DNA from: Castanea sativa
Taxonomy: Eukaryota; Streptophyta; Magnoliopsida; Fagales; Fagaceae
DNA length: 64,000 nucleotides
Direction of reading: 5' to 3'
Assembly: GCF_040712315.1 (NCBI RefSeq)
Contig: NC_134020.1
Coordinates: 32,833,751-32,897,750 of the forward strand
A program made the translations under genes and the position numbers. Shown here in pieces: positions 48,007 through 62,292 of the stretch (positions within the stretch are counted from its first letter, which is position 1; each line of letters opens with the position of its first letter). The notes under the pieces are model-generated. The model was given only the letters and a program-made list of their open reading frames with translations, had not been told where the DNA came from and ran no database searches.

Positions 48007-48391
48007 CATATATCTAAAGTATTATGTCTAAAGTATCGTCTTGAATTCAACAAAACACTTGTCTATTTACACCAAAAAAACCACCCAAATTATGACAATA
48101 TTATAAACAAAGTACATTACTTCCAAAATAATGTGGTTGTTCAAAACAATTATGTAATAGTCCATGAAGGTCCAAGATTTTTTCAGAAAATAATTGGCTT
48201 TGCATGGCATGTACTGCCAAATGCAGCTTGAGCAGCATAAATACGACTAGTCCAATTTGAAATTTTGAACCCTTTCTAGTTGGACTCGGTCTGCAAACTG
48301 AATGTGCATCCAGACCCAAAAATAAAACCAAGCAAGAAATTAGGACCATTGTTTGTGTGAGAGAGAGAGAGAGAGGCTAAACATTATTACC
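47816..48391. other. Spacer upstream of the lipid-transfer-protein relic
   Basis: Contains (TA)n at 47949-48004. The region before the ATG has a short (GA)n (48359-48375), which could be leader sequence. No TATA box is assigned with confidence. Confidence 0.4.
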
Positions 48392-48747
48392 ATGGCAAGG
48401 TTTGCAGTTTCTACCAAGGCCTTCACAAAAGTACTACTAGTGTGCATGTTGGTATTTTCTGCTCATGTTGATGCAAACATAACATGCGCTGAGGTGACAC
48501 CTTACTGACTCCATGTATCAGCTATGCCATTTTTGGAGGGACAGTCCCACAACCTTGTTGTGAGGGAGTTAAAACAGTCCATGCTGGTTCCACTACCGTA
48601 GAAGATCACAGAGCCACATGCAGTTGCATCATGGATGGTATTTCAAGGATCCCAGGAATCAACTACGACTTAGTTGGAACACTACCTGAGACTTGTGGCA
48701 CTACTTGTACCTACAAAATCACACCCACCACTGACTGTTCAAAGTAA
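48392..48747 (+). pseudogene. Non-specific lipid-transfer protein (type 1-like) with one frameshift
   Basis: ATG 48392 opens a signal peptide (MARFAVSTKAFTKVLLVCML, cut likely after DA) and the mature start NITCAEVTP. A one-base loss near 48501 then gives a TGA at 48506-48508. In the shifted frame the rest is intact: CISYAIFGG, VPQPCCEGVKT, RATCSCIMDGI, IPGINYDLVGTLPETCGTTC, TPTTDCSK and TAA 48745-48747. The Cys order C-C-CC-CxC-C-C fits the eight-Cys nsLTP fold, which binds fatty acids and phospholipids in the cell wall. The usual length (about 118 codons) is kept. A single frameshift suggests either a very young pseudogene or a sequencing error. Confidence 0.85.
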
Positions 48748-49262
48748 ATCTCTTATGCCTATCTTTCACTCTTTTTTCATTCTAGTATGAGTATACTTGA
48801 TTTTACATAAATTGATTTTATGAATTTTATGATTTGCAAGGTGGACTAATTCTATTGGCTGCACTTTATCACTATAAGGATGAAAATAAACCTCCGTGAA
48901 AGCTAGTGTCCGCTTGTTTGAAGCACAATGCTGTTGTGTTTTTATTTATTAAGAAATCATGTCATATTGACATATTGATATTGTATACGGATTGCAGAGT
49001 TTAATACAACCAATTGAACTTACAAAAAGTATCAATATATATAACTTATTTCTACGTTGCATTCTGTGTTACTTTGTGCTCCATGAGAATTATGTTTTTT
49101 GGAATAACAATGCCCATGCCAACATGATTGAATCTTTGGAAATCTTTGTTAGAAGGTGTGCACACAAGAGAGAGCGAAGATTCTTTATCCAAAAGAGAGA
49201 TAAGAATCATTTTCAACCAATAAAATAATTGGCTGGCTTAAGGCTGCGTTTGGTTGCTCTAT
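48748..49262. other. 3' flank of the lipid-transfer-protein relic
   Basis: Includes an acceptor-like TTTGCAAG|GTGGAC near 48840, which could end a small 3' intron as in many LTP1 genes. Otherwise no gene is seen. A GGCTGCGTTTGG block at 49242 resembles a MITE end. Confidence 0.4.
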
Positions 49263-49399
49263 TGTGGAAAACTCAGCCTCTAAGTTTCACCTTTTGTCAT
49301 TTTAGTCCTATAAGTTTAATTTTTGTCATTTCAATTTTCTAAGTTTCAATTATGCTCAATTTAGTCCTACATTTACTATTTGTTAAATTACATGTTAAC

Positions 49400-49452
<53 letters not shown>

Positions 49453-50128
49453 CTATTTTACAGTTTAATTAATATTTTTTTAATTACTAAATTTTAGAAA
49501 AAACTTTAATTAAAAAAAAAAAACATAAACTAAACCCAAAAGTCTGAAACAAACCCGTGAAGAACAAAGTCGAAATAGCGCCAATTCTCTTTTGATGATA
49601 GTGCCTAGATTTCGAAGATGACGAACAACACCTTGTTCGGATCTGAAATTGAATCAGATTTAGATCTAGAAGAGTGTGGTTTTGGTGGCGTTCAGATCAT
49701 CGATGAGGTTCTGGGTGAAGAATATTAGTATGCATCTGGAGACGTGGTTGGATTTTCCAATTGATGTGGAAGAGGACTTGGATAATATATGCGTTTTTTA
49801 TCTTCTTTTGGATTCAAATCAACAACCAAAAAGTCAATGCTTATCTTTTGTAATTTTCAAGTTCTTCGTGGGTTTCAGACTTTGGGTTTAGTTAGTTTTT
49901 ATTTTTATTTTTTTAATTATTACTTTTTCTAAAATTCATAAATTAAAAATTTTGAATATTAATTAGACTATAAAACAGCATCGTTTTGTATAAGTTAACG
50001 GTGTAATTTAACGGATAGTAAACGGAGAACTGAGTTGAGTATAATTGAAATTTAGAAGACCGAATAGGCAAAAGTCAAACTTAGAAAGCTGAAATGACAA
50101 AAGAACTTAGAGGGTAAATTTTACATTT
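49263..50128. mobile_element. Foldback (long-inverted-repeat) element
   Basis: The left arm (about 49263-49563) and right arm (about 49857-50128) are inverse copies: CTCTAAGTTTC...CTTTTGTCATTT against its complement, then ACTATTTGTTAAATTAC against GTAATTTAACGGATAGTAAA, up to AGTCTGAAACAAACCCGTGA against GTGGGTTTCAGACTTTGG. A unique core of about 290 bp lies between them. A (CA)n tract (49404-49447) interrupts the left arm. No transposase is present. Confidence 0.7.
49404..49447. repeat. (CA)n microsatellite
   Basis: About 22 CA units in the left arm of the foldback element. Confidence 0.95.
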
Positions 50129-52012
50129 TGGCCTAAAAAATAATAATACTTATGACTACTCAGTTTTTGTTGGGAAATTTAGACCCCGGTTGATAGAATT
50201 AACAAGTTTTAAACCCAAGTTGTTAATTAGGTTTATTATGAATAAAACTTGTTGAAACAAACAAACATCAATATCATATCAAAATCATATGCAACGAAAA
50301 AGTAAATAAGACAAGATATGATGACCTAGGAAAACCAATAAAACCAACCAGTTTCACAGTAAAAAAACCTGGGGGGGAACCTTCCCGAAAAGCAATCCAC
50401 TATAATAAAGAGAAGTTTCAAATCTAGTACAAAACTTTTGTCCCTAAACTCTACAACCGCTTATAGTAGAAACCTTCTACCGCTTCAGAACTTCTGAACT
50501 CTTCAATATATGAACGTCACCCTTTTGATGTATGGATCCCAGTACGTGACTAACTCATTTACACAAATCCCAGTATGTGACTCACACACCAACTTGAGAA
50601 AGAAGAATGTTGGCTGCAAAGTTCTTCAATTCATCAACAATGAAGATCAAGAAACACTTGGTTACAAAACCCTAAGGCGCAAAAGACGCAGTAGCTTCTT
50701 TCAGAGAGAATAAGGCTTCGGTCACATTTCGCATATGTTCTCCTTGTATTCTCTTATGTGACGGCCTCTAAAATAAACCTTATATATGTCTAGGATTGTA
50801 AGAAAAGAAACCCTACACAAATACATAAGCATAGGCCGAAAATCAGATCTGAAAATTTTGATTTCTGTAACCTCGATAGATACCTCGATAGATAGTATCT
50901 GTCGAGCCTCATTAAACCTCAATAGATAGCAATCTGTCGAGCAGCTATCGAGCTATCTGTCCGCAGATGTCGAGCTATTTGTCCAGCTTTAGTGAACAAC
51001 TTTTCTTTACTTGTTTCTTGGTCCAATCTTCATGGCTTTAATACTAGACTTGAACAACATGTTCTTTGAAGTATAAAACACATCCTAGATCTACCCAAAT
51101 ACAAGTAAAGTGCGTTTTGTCAAAGGATTAGGCAACTACATAAAATATGTCATTAACAGTTTTTATTGCAGGAAAATATTTTCCCAAAAATGTTTTTTTT
51201 TTTCTAGTGTTTGGTAGTACAAGTCAATAAATTTTTTTTCGTGATAATGAAAAATAAGCCCAACATATAAATTCCACACCACAAATGTAATCTAACTCGT
51301 TTTCAAAGCCAACCACACAAAGGAAAATAAGTCAATTTTCTAGTTTAAAAAAAAATCCAAAAAAAGAGTCATTTTTTCAAGAAAATATTTTAGGTTAAAA
51401 CAAAAATGTGCATTTTTTTTAAAAATAATTGCATTTGTTTAGTTAGTTTTTATTTCTTAAAAAAAATTTAATTAATGTTTTTTTCTAAAATTCATAAATT
51501 AAAAAAATGGAATATTAATTAAACTATAAAACGACGTCATTTTGTATAAGTTAACAATGCAATTTAATGGATAGTAAACGAAGAACTGAGTTGAGTATAA
51601 TTGAAATTTAGAGGACCGAATAGACAAAAGTCAAACTTAGAGGGCTGAAATGACAAAAAAACTTAGAGGGTGAATTTTGCATTTTGGCCTAAAAAATAAT
51701 AATACTTATGACTGCTCAGTTTTTATTGCAGGAAAATATTTTCCCAAAAATGTTTTTTTTAATTTTATTTTCTAGTGTTTGGTAATACAACAAGTCAATA
51801 GTTTTTTTTTTTTGGTGATAATGAAAAATAAGCCCAATATATAAATTCCACACCACAAATGTAATCCAACTCGTTTTCAAAGTCAACCACACATAGGAAT
51901 ATAAGTCAATTTTCTAGTTTAAAAAAAAATTCCAAAAAAGGAGTCATTTTTTCAAGAAAATATTTTAGGTTAAAACAAAAATGTGCATTTTAAAAAAAAA
52001 TAATTGCATTTG
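49887..52012 (+). repeat. Tandem duplication of about 560 bp, first unit split by a solo LTR
   Basis: Unit 1 is 49887-50167 plus 51164-51437; unit 2 is 51438-52012. Both start TTTAGTTAGTTTTTATTT and end AATAATTGCATTTG. They share GAACTGAGTTGAGTATAATT, TGCAGGAAAATATTTTCCCA and GTCATTTTTTCAAGAAAATA. The unit includes the right arm of the foldback element. The LTR lies only in unit 1, so the duplication came first. Confidence 0.85.
50168..51158 (-). mobile_element. Solo LTR, family A copy 3
   Basis: TGTTGGGAAATT...CATTAACA, 991 bp, flanked by the perfect target repeat GTTTT (50163-50167, 51159-51163). It shares GATCCCAGTACGTGACTAAC, ACCTCGATAGATA and TGTCGAGC blocks with copies 1 and 2, with more divergence at its first 200 bp. 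TATA on the minus strand at about 50780. Confidence 0.87.
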
Positions 52013-52457
52013 ATTATGCTAAAACTTTAGTAAAAATTGATTATTTACGGCTTTGTATAATTGCATTGGATTATGTAATTGAAGAATGCATTTTTATTAT
52101 TAAATAATAAATATTTTTTAAAAGATAATAGTAATTAATAAAATATAATCTTACCACAGTACACCATTGGCATGATAATCACTCCACAAATATAAGTACT
52201 TGTAAGGTGTAAAGGGACAAAGACTGAAATTCAAGTCTCCAATACTAGCAGAGTGCATATACTGCCCAACTAAAAAAGATATTTTGATAAAAATAAACCT
52301 AATAAAATAATATAACTTTTAATAAAATATATATATTTTTTCCATCTTAGCTATAGTGCATAACCATCTTTGCCTGTGCACTATACCTCAAGAGCCAAAT
52401 TTTTTGGTTTTCCCTCTACTATTGCAGCATACTTTTTAGTATTGATTGTGCTAAAAA

Positions 52458-52495
<38 letters not shown>

Positions 52496-52990
52496 CACAA
52501 AAACAAAGAAAATTTCAAAATACAGTCAGGCAAGGCGAAATACATTTTTCTTTATAAAATCTGTGAACCAATAGACAATAGTCCTTTTCCTTAAAAAATA
52601 AAAATAAAAAGAAGACAATTTTCTTTACGAATTATATTATCTCCGAGAACAAATAAATGATAATAAAGCGGGCTTGTTCAACATAGGCATTCCATTCTAT
52701 GTTTTACTAAATACAGCCTGCCACACGCATTTTTTATTCTAAAATAAGTTTACTAACCAAAATTTAAGAGGTAAAAAATAAAATACATGACATACTAAAG
52801 TTAGTAGGTATAAAACTATAAACTGTATAGTGAGAAACTCAGTGTGATAGAGGATTTTGTTTGTTAATTGTTCTCTTAATTGCAAGGAAGATATGCTCAA
52901 TAAGATTAAAATGAATGAGAGAATAAATGTCGGATTTGAAGAGTCGATACAGAGAGAAACTTAGATCCTTGGCACAGTGTACAAGACTAC
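52013..52990. other. Spacer with a (GA)n tract
   Basis: (GA)n at 52461-52491; otherwise AT-rich with no gene seen. Confidence 0.45.
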
Positions 52991-53005
52991 AAGGTGCTCC
53001 AAACT

Positions 53006-53115
53006 TTTTTATTTTTTTGATAGGTAGAGAGTGGGGGACATGGGGAGATGTCATGTGAGGTTCGAACCGCAGGCTTGAGACACCACAAACAATGCAATTG
53101 TTGCTAGGCTATCAA
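53006..53115 (-). mobile_element. tRNA-derived SINE, minus strand
   Basis: Read on the minus strand it has an A-box-like TAGCCTAGCAAC (complement of 53100-53111) and a perfect B box GGTTCGAACC (53059-53068) 31 bases further on. The body ends CTACCTATCAAAAAAATAAA. Pol III promoter boxes plus an A-rich tail define a SINE. Weak flanking similarity (GCTCCAAAC / GGTCCAAAT) may be the target repeat. Confidence 0.7.
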
Positions 53116-53704
53116 AGTGTAGGTCCAAATATAATCTTGGCACCCATAAAAAAATCGATTACCAACCTGTAGAAGATCGAATTTATAAATATCTACTTGG
53201 AAAAAGAATCACGCACTATGACTTCATAAAAATATTAATTAAAAGCATTACTAGAGAAAGCAGGGGAAAAACAGAGAGTATAAATTGAGAAAGAGCCAAT
53301 TGTTGGAGACAATGCACGGAAGGGTGAAAAAAACGATTAATCACAAAGTTTACATATACCAATTTAAACAAGATACAAAGTAGAAAGATAACAGGTAACA
53401 TCCCAACCACCAATGGCAATGACCTTTCATTCCCATATGTTCTAGTACCCCAGCAAAACAAATCCCAGAGTGTATAAATGACTGATGAACATTGCAACGA
53501 ACCTGAGGGTGATACCCCTTTTTGAGGAACAACCCGAACTATAAACAATTAAGTATCATATAAATCCTCAACACAAATGAAATAAATAATAGAATAAATA
53601 GAGTACCTTCTCTAAATGACTAGATGTCAAAGTCTATAAACAATCTACCAGAAGGGAGTGCCATAAACAAGTCAGCGGGTCAGCAGTTTAGCAGCCAATT
53701 TGTG
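53116..53704. other. 3' flank of the bZIP gene
   Basis: The transcript's 3' UTR should lie in the first few hundred bases below 53705. I cannot place the poly(A) site. Other short minus frames here have no domain. Confidence 0.4.
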
Positions 53705-57702
<3,998 letters not shown>

Positions 57703-58704
57703 TGATGATGTTTTTCTTTTTGTTGTTGTCTTTGTCTTTCGATTTTTTCTTCCGTTGTTGTTTGCGTTCTTTCTCTCTGTTTGTCTGTGTTTGTGTGTTT
57801 ATTGTTGTTGTCTAAAACATGTGTAGTTTGTCTGAGACAACAAGCGTAGCATTGTCTTTCTTTCCTTTCCTTTTCTTTTCTTTTCTTCTCTCCTCTCGTT
57901 TCAACGAAGAGAGAAGAGAGGAGAGAAGAGAGAAAAGGTCTTGATCATGAAAATAATAAAACTGTTATTTGACTCTTCCTTCAATTCTTTTTATCCTATT
58001 TTAAAATTGTTTCCCCCTTCTTTTTTTTTTTTTTTATTATTTTTAATTATTATTGCTCACTAAGTTTCCTTCTTTTGTGGAGTAACAAAACTAAAATTAA
58101 TACTTGAAAAGATAAACGACGTAGTTTTTCTCGCGGATTCTTTGTCAAAATGAAAATCCACCGCCTCTTTGGCTCTTTATTTTTTTTTATTTTTTTTACT
58201 ATTTTGTGAGCAGGGGACTTGCACATCACTAATCACTAATAATAAATAGTAACTCCTAGAAAGGGAAATTCCAACTTGAATTGCGTTTGCCTAGTATTAG
58301 TCATATCATGCATGTTGTTATTTTATCTTCTAGAATATTTAGAATTTTATGAGATTCGATTCTCCTATAATATTTAGAAATTTAAGAGATGTGCTTCTCC
58401 TTTTTTATCTGCTACGCGTTTTATTTCCTTAACTCTTTGTTAAAAGGATAAAATTTGACTACAAACTTTATTATAGAAAATGTTCACAACTCCAATCAGT
58501 ATCTTTTTATTGGATATAAATATTGAAAAATTTAGCATTAAATAACATTTTCTTCTTATATTTATCATACTTGTAAAAAAATTTAAAAATCAAATATTAA
58601 TAATTATGTCATCAGTTAAATATTTCAATTTCAAGTTTTTGTAGTATAAAATTATATATAAGAAATAAACTTATGAATCGAATAGTAAATAATAGAACAA
58701 AGTA
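57703..58704. promoter_or_regulatory. Leader and promoter side of the bZIP gene
   Basis: Read on the minus strand, upstream of ATG 57702 lies a GA/CT-rich leader. At 57862-57938 a CT-rich arm (TTCTTCTCTCCTCTCG) faces a GA-rich arm (AAGAGAGAAGAGAGGAGAGA), which could form a hairpin or serve as GAGA-type sites. Beyond 57950 the DNA is AT-rich without a gene. A TATA box is not assigned. Confidence 0.45.
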
Positions 58705-58965
58705 CTATTTTGGTTCTAAACTTTATAAAAAAAAAATTTATCATTCCTAAATTTTAAGAATTTCATTTTTTGTCCTTAAACTATTGAAAAGTTCGTCTTT
58801 CATCCTTAAACTATTGAAAAGAATTCTTTTTTCATCCCTATTTTTGTCCTTAAAATATTGAAAAAACTATTTACAAAGTTTAAGATGAAAAAAGAACCTT
58901 TTAAAGTCTAAGGATAAAAAACAAACTTTTGGTAAATTTTAAGGACTAAAATAGTATTTTACCAT
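58705..58965. mobile_element. Foldback MITE
   Basis: The left end AGTACTATTTTGGTTCTAAA mirrors the right end AGGACTAAAATAGTATTTTA. Inside are direct repeats of GTCCTTAAACTATTGAAAAG. About 260 bp. The same 'ctaaactttataaa/ttttaaggactaaaat' style is common in plant foldback elements. Confidence 0.65.
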
Positions 58966-59677
58966 AAATAATTTTTGATTGACATAAAATTTGACATGTA
59001 TGTTAAAAACATAAAAAATATGTAATTTAATAATTAGATTTTCAAAATATATAGTCATGTTAATGTTTTTAGTGAGGATTGTAACCAAACTTTGTCCTTT
59101 TTGAAATATAAAATTTGTTTTATTCTATTTTTATTGTTTTTCACTATCAATAGCATGTCATATATCATTTTTTTTTCTCAAAAAAAGAGTGAGATTAAAG
59201 ACTATTTTTTATTCCTTTTAGTGCATCACATCCCGGCTTGTGATTTGAGTATATATTCTTCAGTAACATGTGATGACATTATAGAATGTAAAGTGATTTA
59301 GGCTGGTTTCAAATAGTCCTAATTTAATTAGTTTAGTAAAGCAGTTGATTTGGATGTGGTAGCACTATCTGCACGAGTTTTCACTGTTTAGAATACCACT
59401 AAGACACTAACCAATGGTCCTTTTTTAGAGAGCCAATCCAGTTGGAGGGGACAAGAGTGGAATCATGCTTGTTGATGTTTATTTTAAGGAATCCCAATAT
59501 TAAGTAAACGTAGTTGTTAAATTCTGTAATGAACTTTACAGGTTCTCAAAATGATTATGTTGCAATTTACACTTTCACTAGAATAGAATCACACTACAAC
59601 GTATAAAAGCTACTTTTGTGCACAACAAAGAGAGCTTAAAGATCCCAATTACTTTCATGGTTTTTATATATATATAT
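58966..59677. other. Spacer before the right-hand copia element
   Basis: AT-rich; no supported gene. A short TA tract (59664-59677) borders the LTR. Confidence 0.4.
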
Positions 59678-60344
59678 TGTTGGATATATAGGTATATACA
59701 AGGATAGGTTGTAATAATAATGATTGAGTTTGGAGAATATGGTTTCATAAAGTGAAAATTCAAGTTCTGGAATTTTCTAAGTGAACATTTGAAACTCTAA
59801 ATTTTCTTGAATTTTCTTGAATTTTCTGCAGAATTTTCTAGTGACTATTCAGAAAGATTGAAGAGATTTCAATCTTTATTAACTGTTTTATGAAAAAAAT
59901 AACTAACTCTCCATATGTGTCTTTTCATGAAACAGGCTTATGTTCACTTAAGAAAATGACTAACTCTCCATATGTGCCTTTTCATGAAACAAACTTATGT
60001 TCACTTAAAAAAAAATAACTAACTCTCCATACATGTCTTTTCATGTACCATAACCCTATGGGTATAAATAGAGACTTATGTTCACTTAAAAAAAAATCCA
60101 CAAATCCAAAATTTGGAGAGAAATACAAGAAATCCTGTAGTCATTCTCCAGAATTGCTATCTATAGAACCCAACATCTTGGTTGTATCTTGGGGACAAAT
60201 TTACGATAACCCTTTAACAACAAAAGTGTAAGGGGCAAATATTGTCTAAGGAAAACGAAATAGTGCCTCCAAGTTATCTATTTTCTGTTTGTTTTGTGTG
60301 TTAACTTTATTCTTCCATTATTACTTTGTGTAATATCCCCAACA
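59678..60344 (+). repeat. Copia left LTR with triplicated promoter repeat
   Basis: TGTTGGATATAT...TATCCCCAACA, 667 bp. Three direct copies of a roughly 57-bp unit (AACTAACTCTCCATATGTGT ... TTATGTTCACTTAA) lie at 59897-60098. The third contains the probable TATA box TATAAATA at 60063-60070. Repeated boxes upstream of the TATA are known enhancer features of plant copia LTRs. The LTR end was set by the CCCCAACA motif, not by comparison with the second LTR. Confidence 0.65.
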
Positions 60345-60366
60345 ATCTTAGACAATATTTCCTACA

Positions 60367-61197
60367 ATGGAAGGAACAAGTAATGTTTCAGCGTTAAAGA
60401 TGTTGAATTATGAGTTGGTGAAATTGGATCGCTTTGATGGAACCAATTTCCACCGATGGAAAGACAAGATGAATTTCTTACTTACTCCACTCAAACTCTT
60501 CTATGCCTTAGACTCGAATTTGATGCATTTTCCTACTACGAGTGATGAAGACACTGATGAGATAAAGGCACGAAGAAAGAAATGGAAGGAAGACAAACTG
60601 ATTTGCAGAGGGTACATTCTCAATACTTTTTCAGATCGTCTCTATGATCTCTGCACATCAATGAAATCACCAAAAGAGATTTGGAATGCTTTGGAGGTAA
60701 AGTACAAAACTGAGAAAATAGGTATGAATAAGTTTATTATTCAAAAGTATTTTGATTATAAAATGCTTGATAATATCTCAATTTTGGATCAAGTGCATGA
60801 GTTATAGATTTTGGTCAATAAACTCTGTGATTTGTCAATCAATATTCCTGAATCATTTCAAATGGGTGCAATTATTGCGAAACTCCCACCAAGTTGGAAT
60901 AATTTTAGGAAGAAGCTTCTGCATATGTCGGAAGATCTCACTTTAGAACAATTTGGACAACATCTTAGAATTGAAGAGGAAAGTTGGGTTAGAGATGTGA
61001 CTAACACCGATTCTAAAGTGAATGTGAACAATGTGAGCAATGTTCAAAGTGGGAGTTCAAGTAAGACCAATAAGCACTTGAAAGTGAACAAAAGTGAGAG
61101 TGATTTCAAGAAGAACAACTCCAATAATCCTAACAAGGACAAGAAGAACTAGGCATGTTTTCATTGTGGAAAGAAAGACCATTACATTCACGAATGT
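60367..61197 (+). pseudogene. Copia gag with zinc knuckle (two stops)
   Basis: ATG 60367 begins MEGTSNVSALKMLNYELVKL; the capsid-type region has FDGTNFHRWKDKMNFLL, SPKEIWNALEVKY (UBN2 type). In-frame TAG at 60805-60807 is followed at once by the same frame (LVNKLCDLSINIPESFQMGA, LPPSWNNFRKKLLHMSEDL, LEQFGQHLRIEE). A Lys/Asn/Ser-rich linker leads to a second TAG (61150-61152), and then CFHCGKKDHYIHEC (61156-61197), a perfect CCHC knuckle. ATG lies only 22 bp after the LTR end. Confidence 0.88.
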
Positions 61198-62292
61198 AGA
61201 CTCTTAAAGAACAAGAAAAATGATGAAGAAGGCAATGCCATTGAAACAAATGTCATTGAGGACATTGTTGCTATGGTGAGTGGCATACATATTGATATGA
61301 TCACTGCAGTTCATATGGCTGTGATTGCAAATCCTTTTGATTGGTGGTTCGATTTGGGTACAACGGTGCATGTGTGCAACAACAAAGAGAAATTCAGGAC
61401 TTATGATGAGTCTTCCATAGAATAACAAGTACTGATGGGCAACCACAATAAAGCAAAGGTTCTTGGAAAGGACACCGTTGATGTGAAAATGAGTTCCGGC
61501 AAGACGCTGATTTTGACCAATGTTTTTCATGTACCTGATATTAAGAAGAATCTTGTGTCTGCCAATTTGTTATGTAAGAGTGGTGCAAAAGCTGTAATTG
61601 AATCGGACAAATTAATCTTGTCCAAGAATGGGATATTTGTAGGAAAGAGATATGCTACTGATGACATGTATAAACTAAATATTATTAATAAAGAAGTTTT
61701 TGGTTGTGTTTATATTGTTGATTCTTCATATTTGTGGCATGCTAGATTAGGACATTTAAATTTCAAATACTTGAAGTTTATGTCAAAGCATGGTATAATT
61801 TCATATAAGCATGATGATGAAATGAAATGTGAAGTTTGTATTCAAGCAAAGATGATAAAGAAACCTTTTTCTAAGTCGGATAGAAATTCTATTATGCTTG
61901 AACTTGTACATTCTAATGTATGTGAATTGAATGGTGTATGAACTAGAGGAGGTAAAAGATACTTCATTACATTCATTGATGATTTCTCTAGATTTACATG
62001 TGTATTTAATGAGAAATAAAGATGAATCCTTTGACATGTTCAAATGTTATAAAACTGAAGTAGAAAATCAAAAGGATAGGAAAATAAAAATCCTACAAAG
62101 TGATAGAGGTGGTGAATATTTTCCTAATAATTTTTCTACATTTTGTGAGGAACATGGTATAATACACCAAAGTTCAGCTCCTTATACACCCCAACAAAAT
62201 GGTTTGACTGAAAGAAAAAATAGGACTCTTGTAGATATGGTAAATGCCATGATTTTAAGTGCAGAGTTTCTATTTAATTTATAGGGAGAGGC
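61198..62292 (+). pseudogene. Copia protease and integrase (broken)
   Basis: The protease site WWFDLGTTVHVC (from 61342) has Leu in place of the Ser/Thr of the D-S/T-G triad, so it should be inactive; a TAG follows near 61423. The next frame (61435-61941) holds the protease C-terminus (VFHVPDIKKNLVSANLLCKS) and the integrase zinc module LWHARLGHLNFKYLKFMSKH ... CEVCIQAK. The core RGGKRYFITFIDDFSRFTCV starts at 61948 and, after a shift, continues as SDRGGEYFPNNFSTFCEEHG and PYTPQQNGLTERKNRTLVD. A stop at 62282-62284 follows. Confidence 0.87.

Noticed and set aside
53059..53068. tRNA gene, because of the perfect B box
   Set aside because: No cloverleaf can be drawn and an A-rich tail follows; it is a SINE head.
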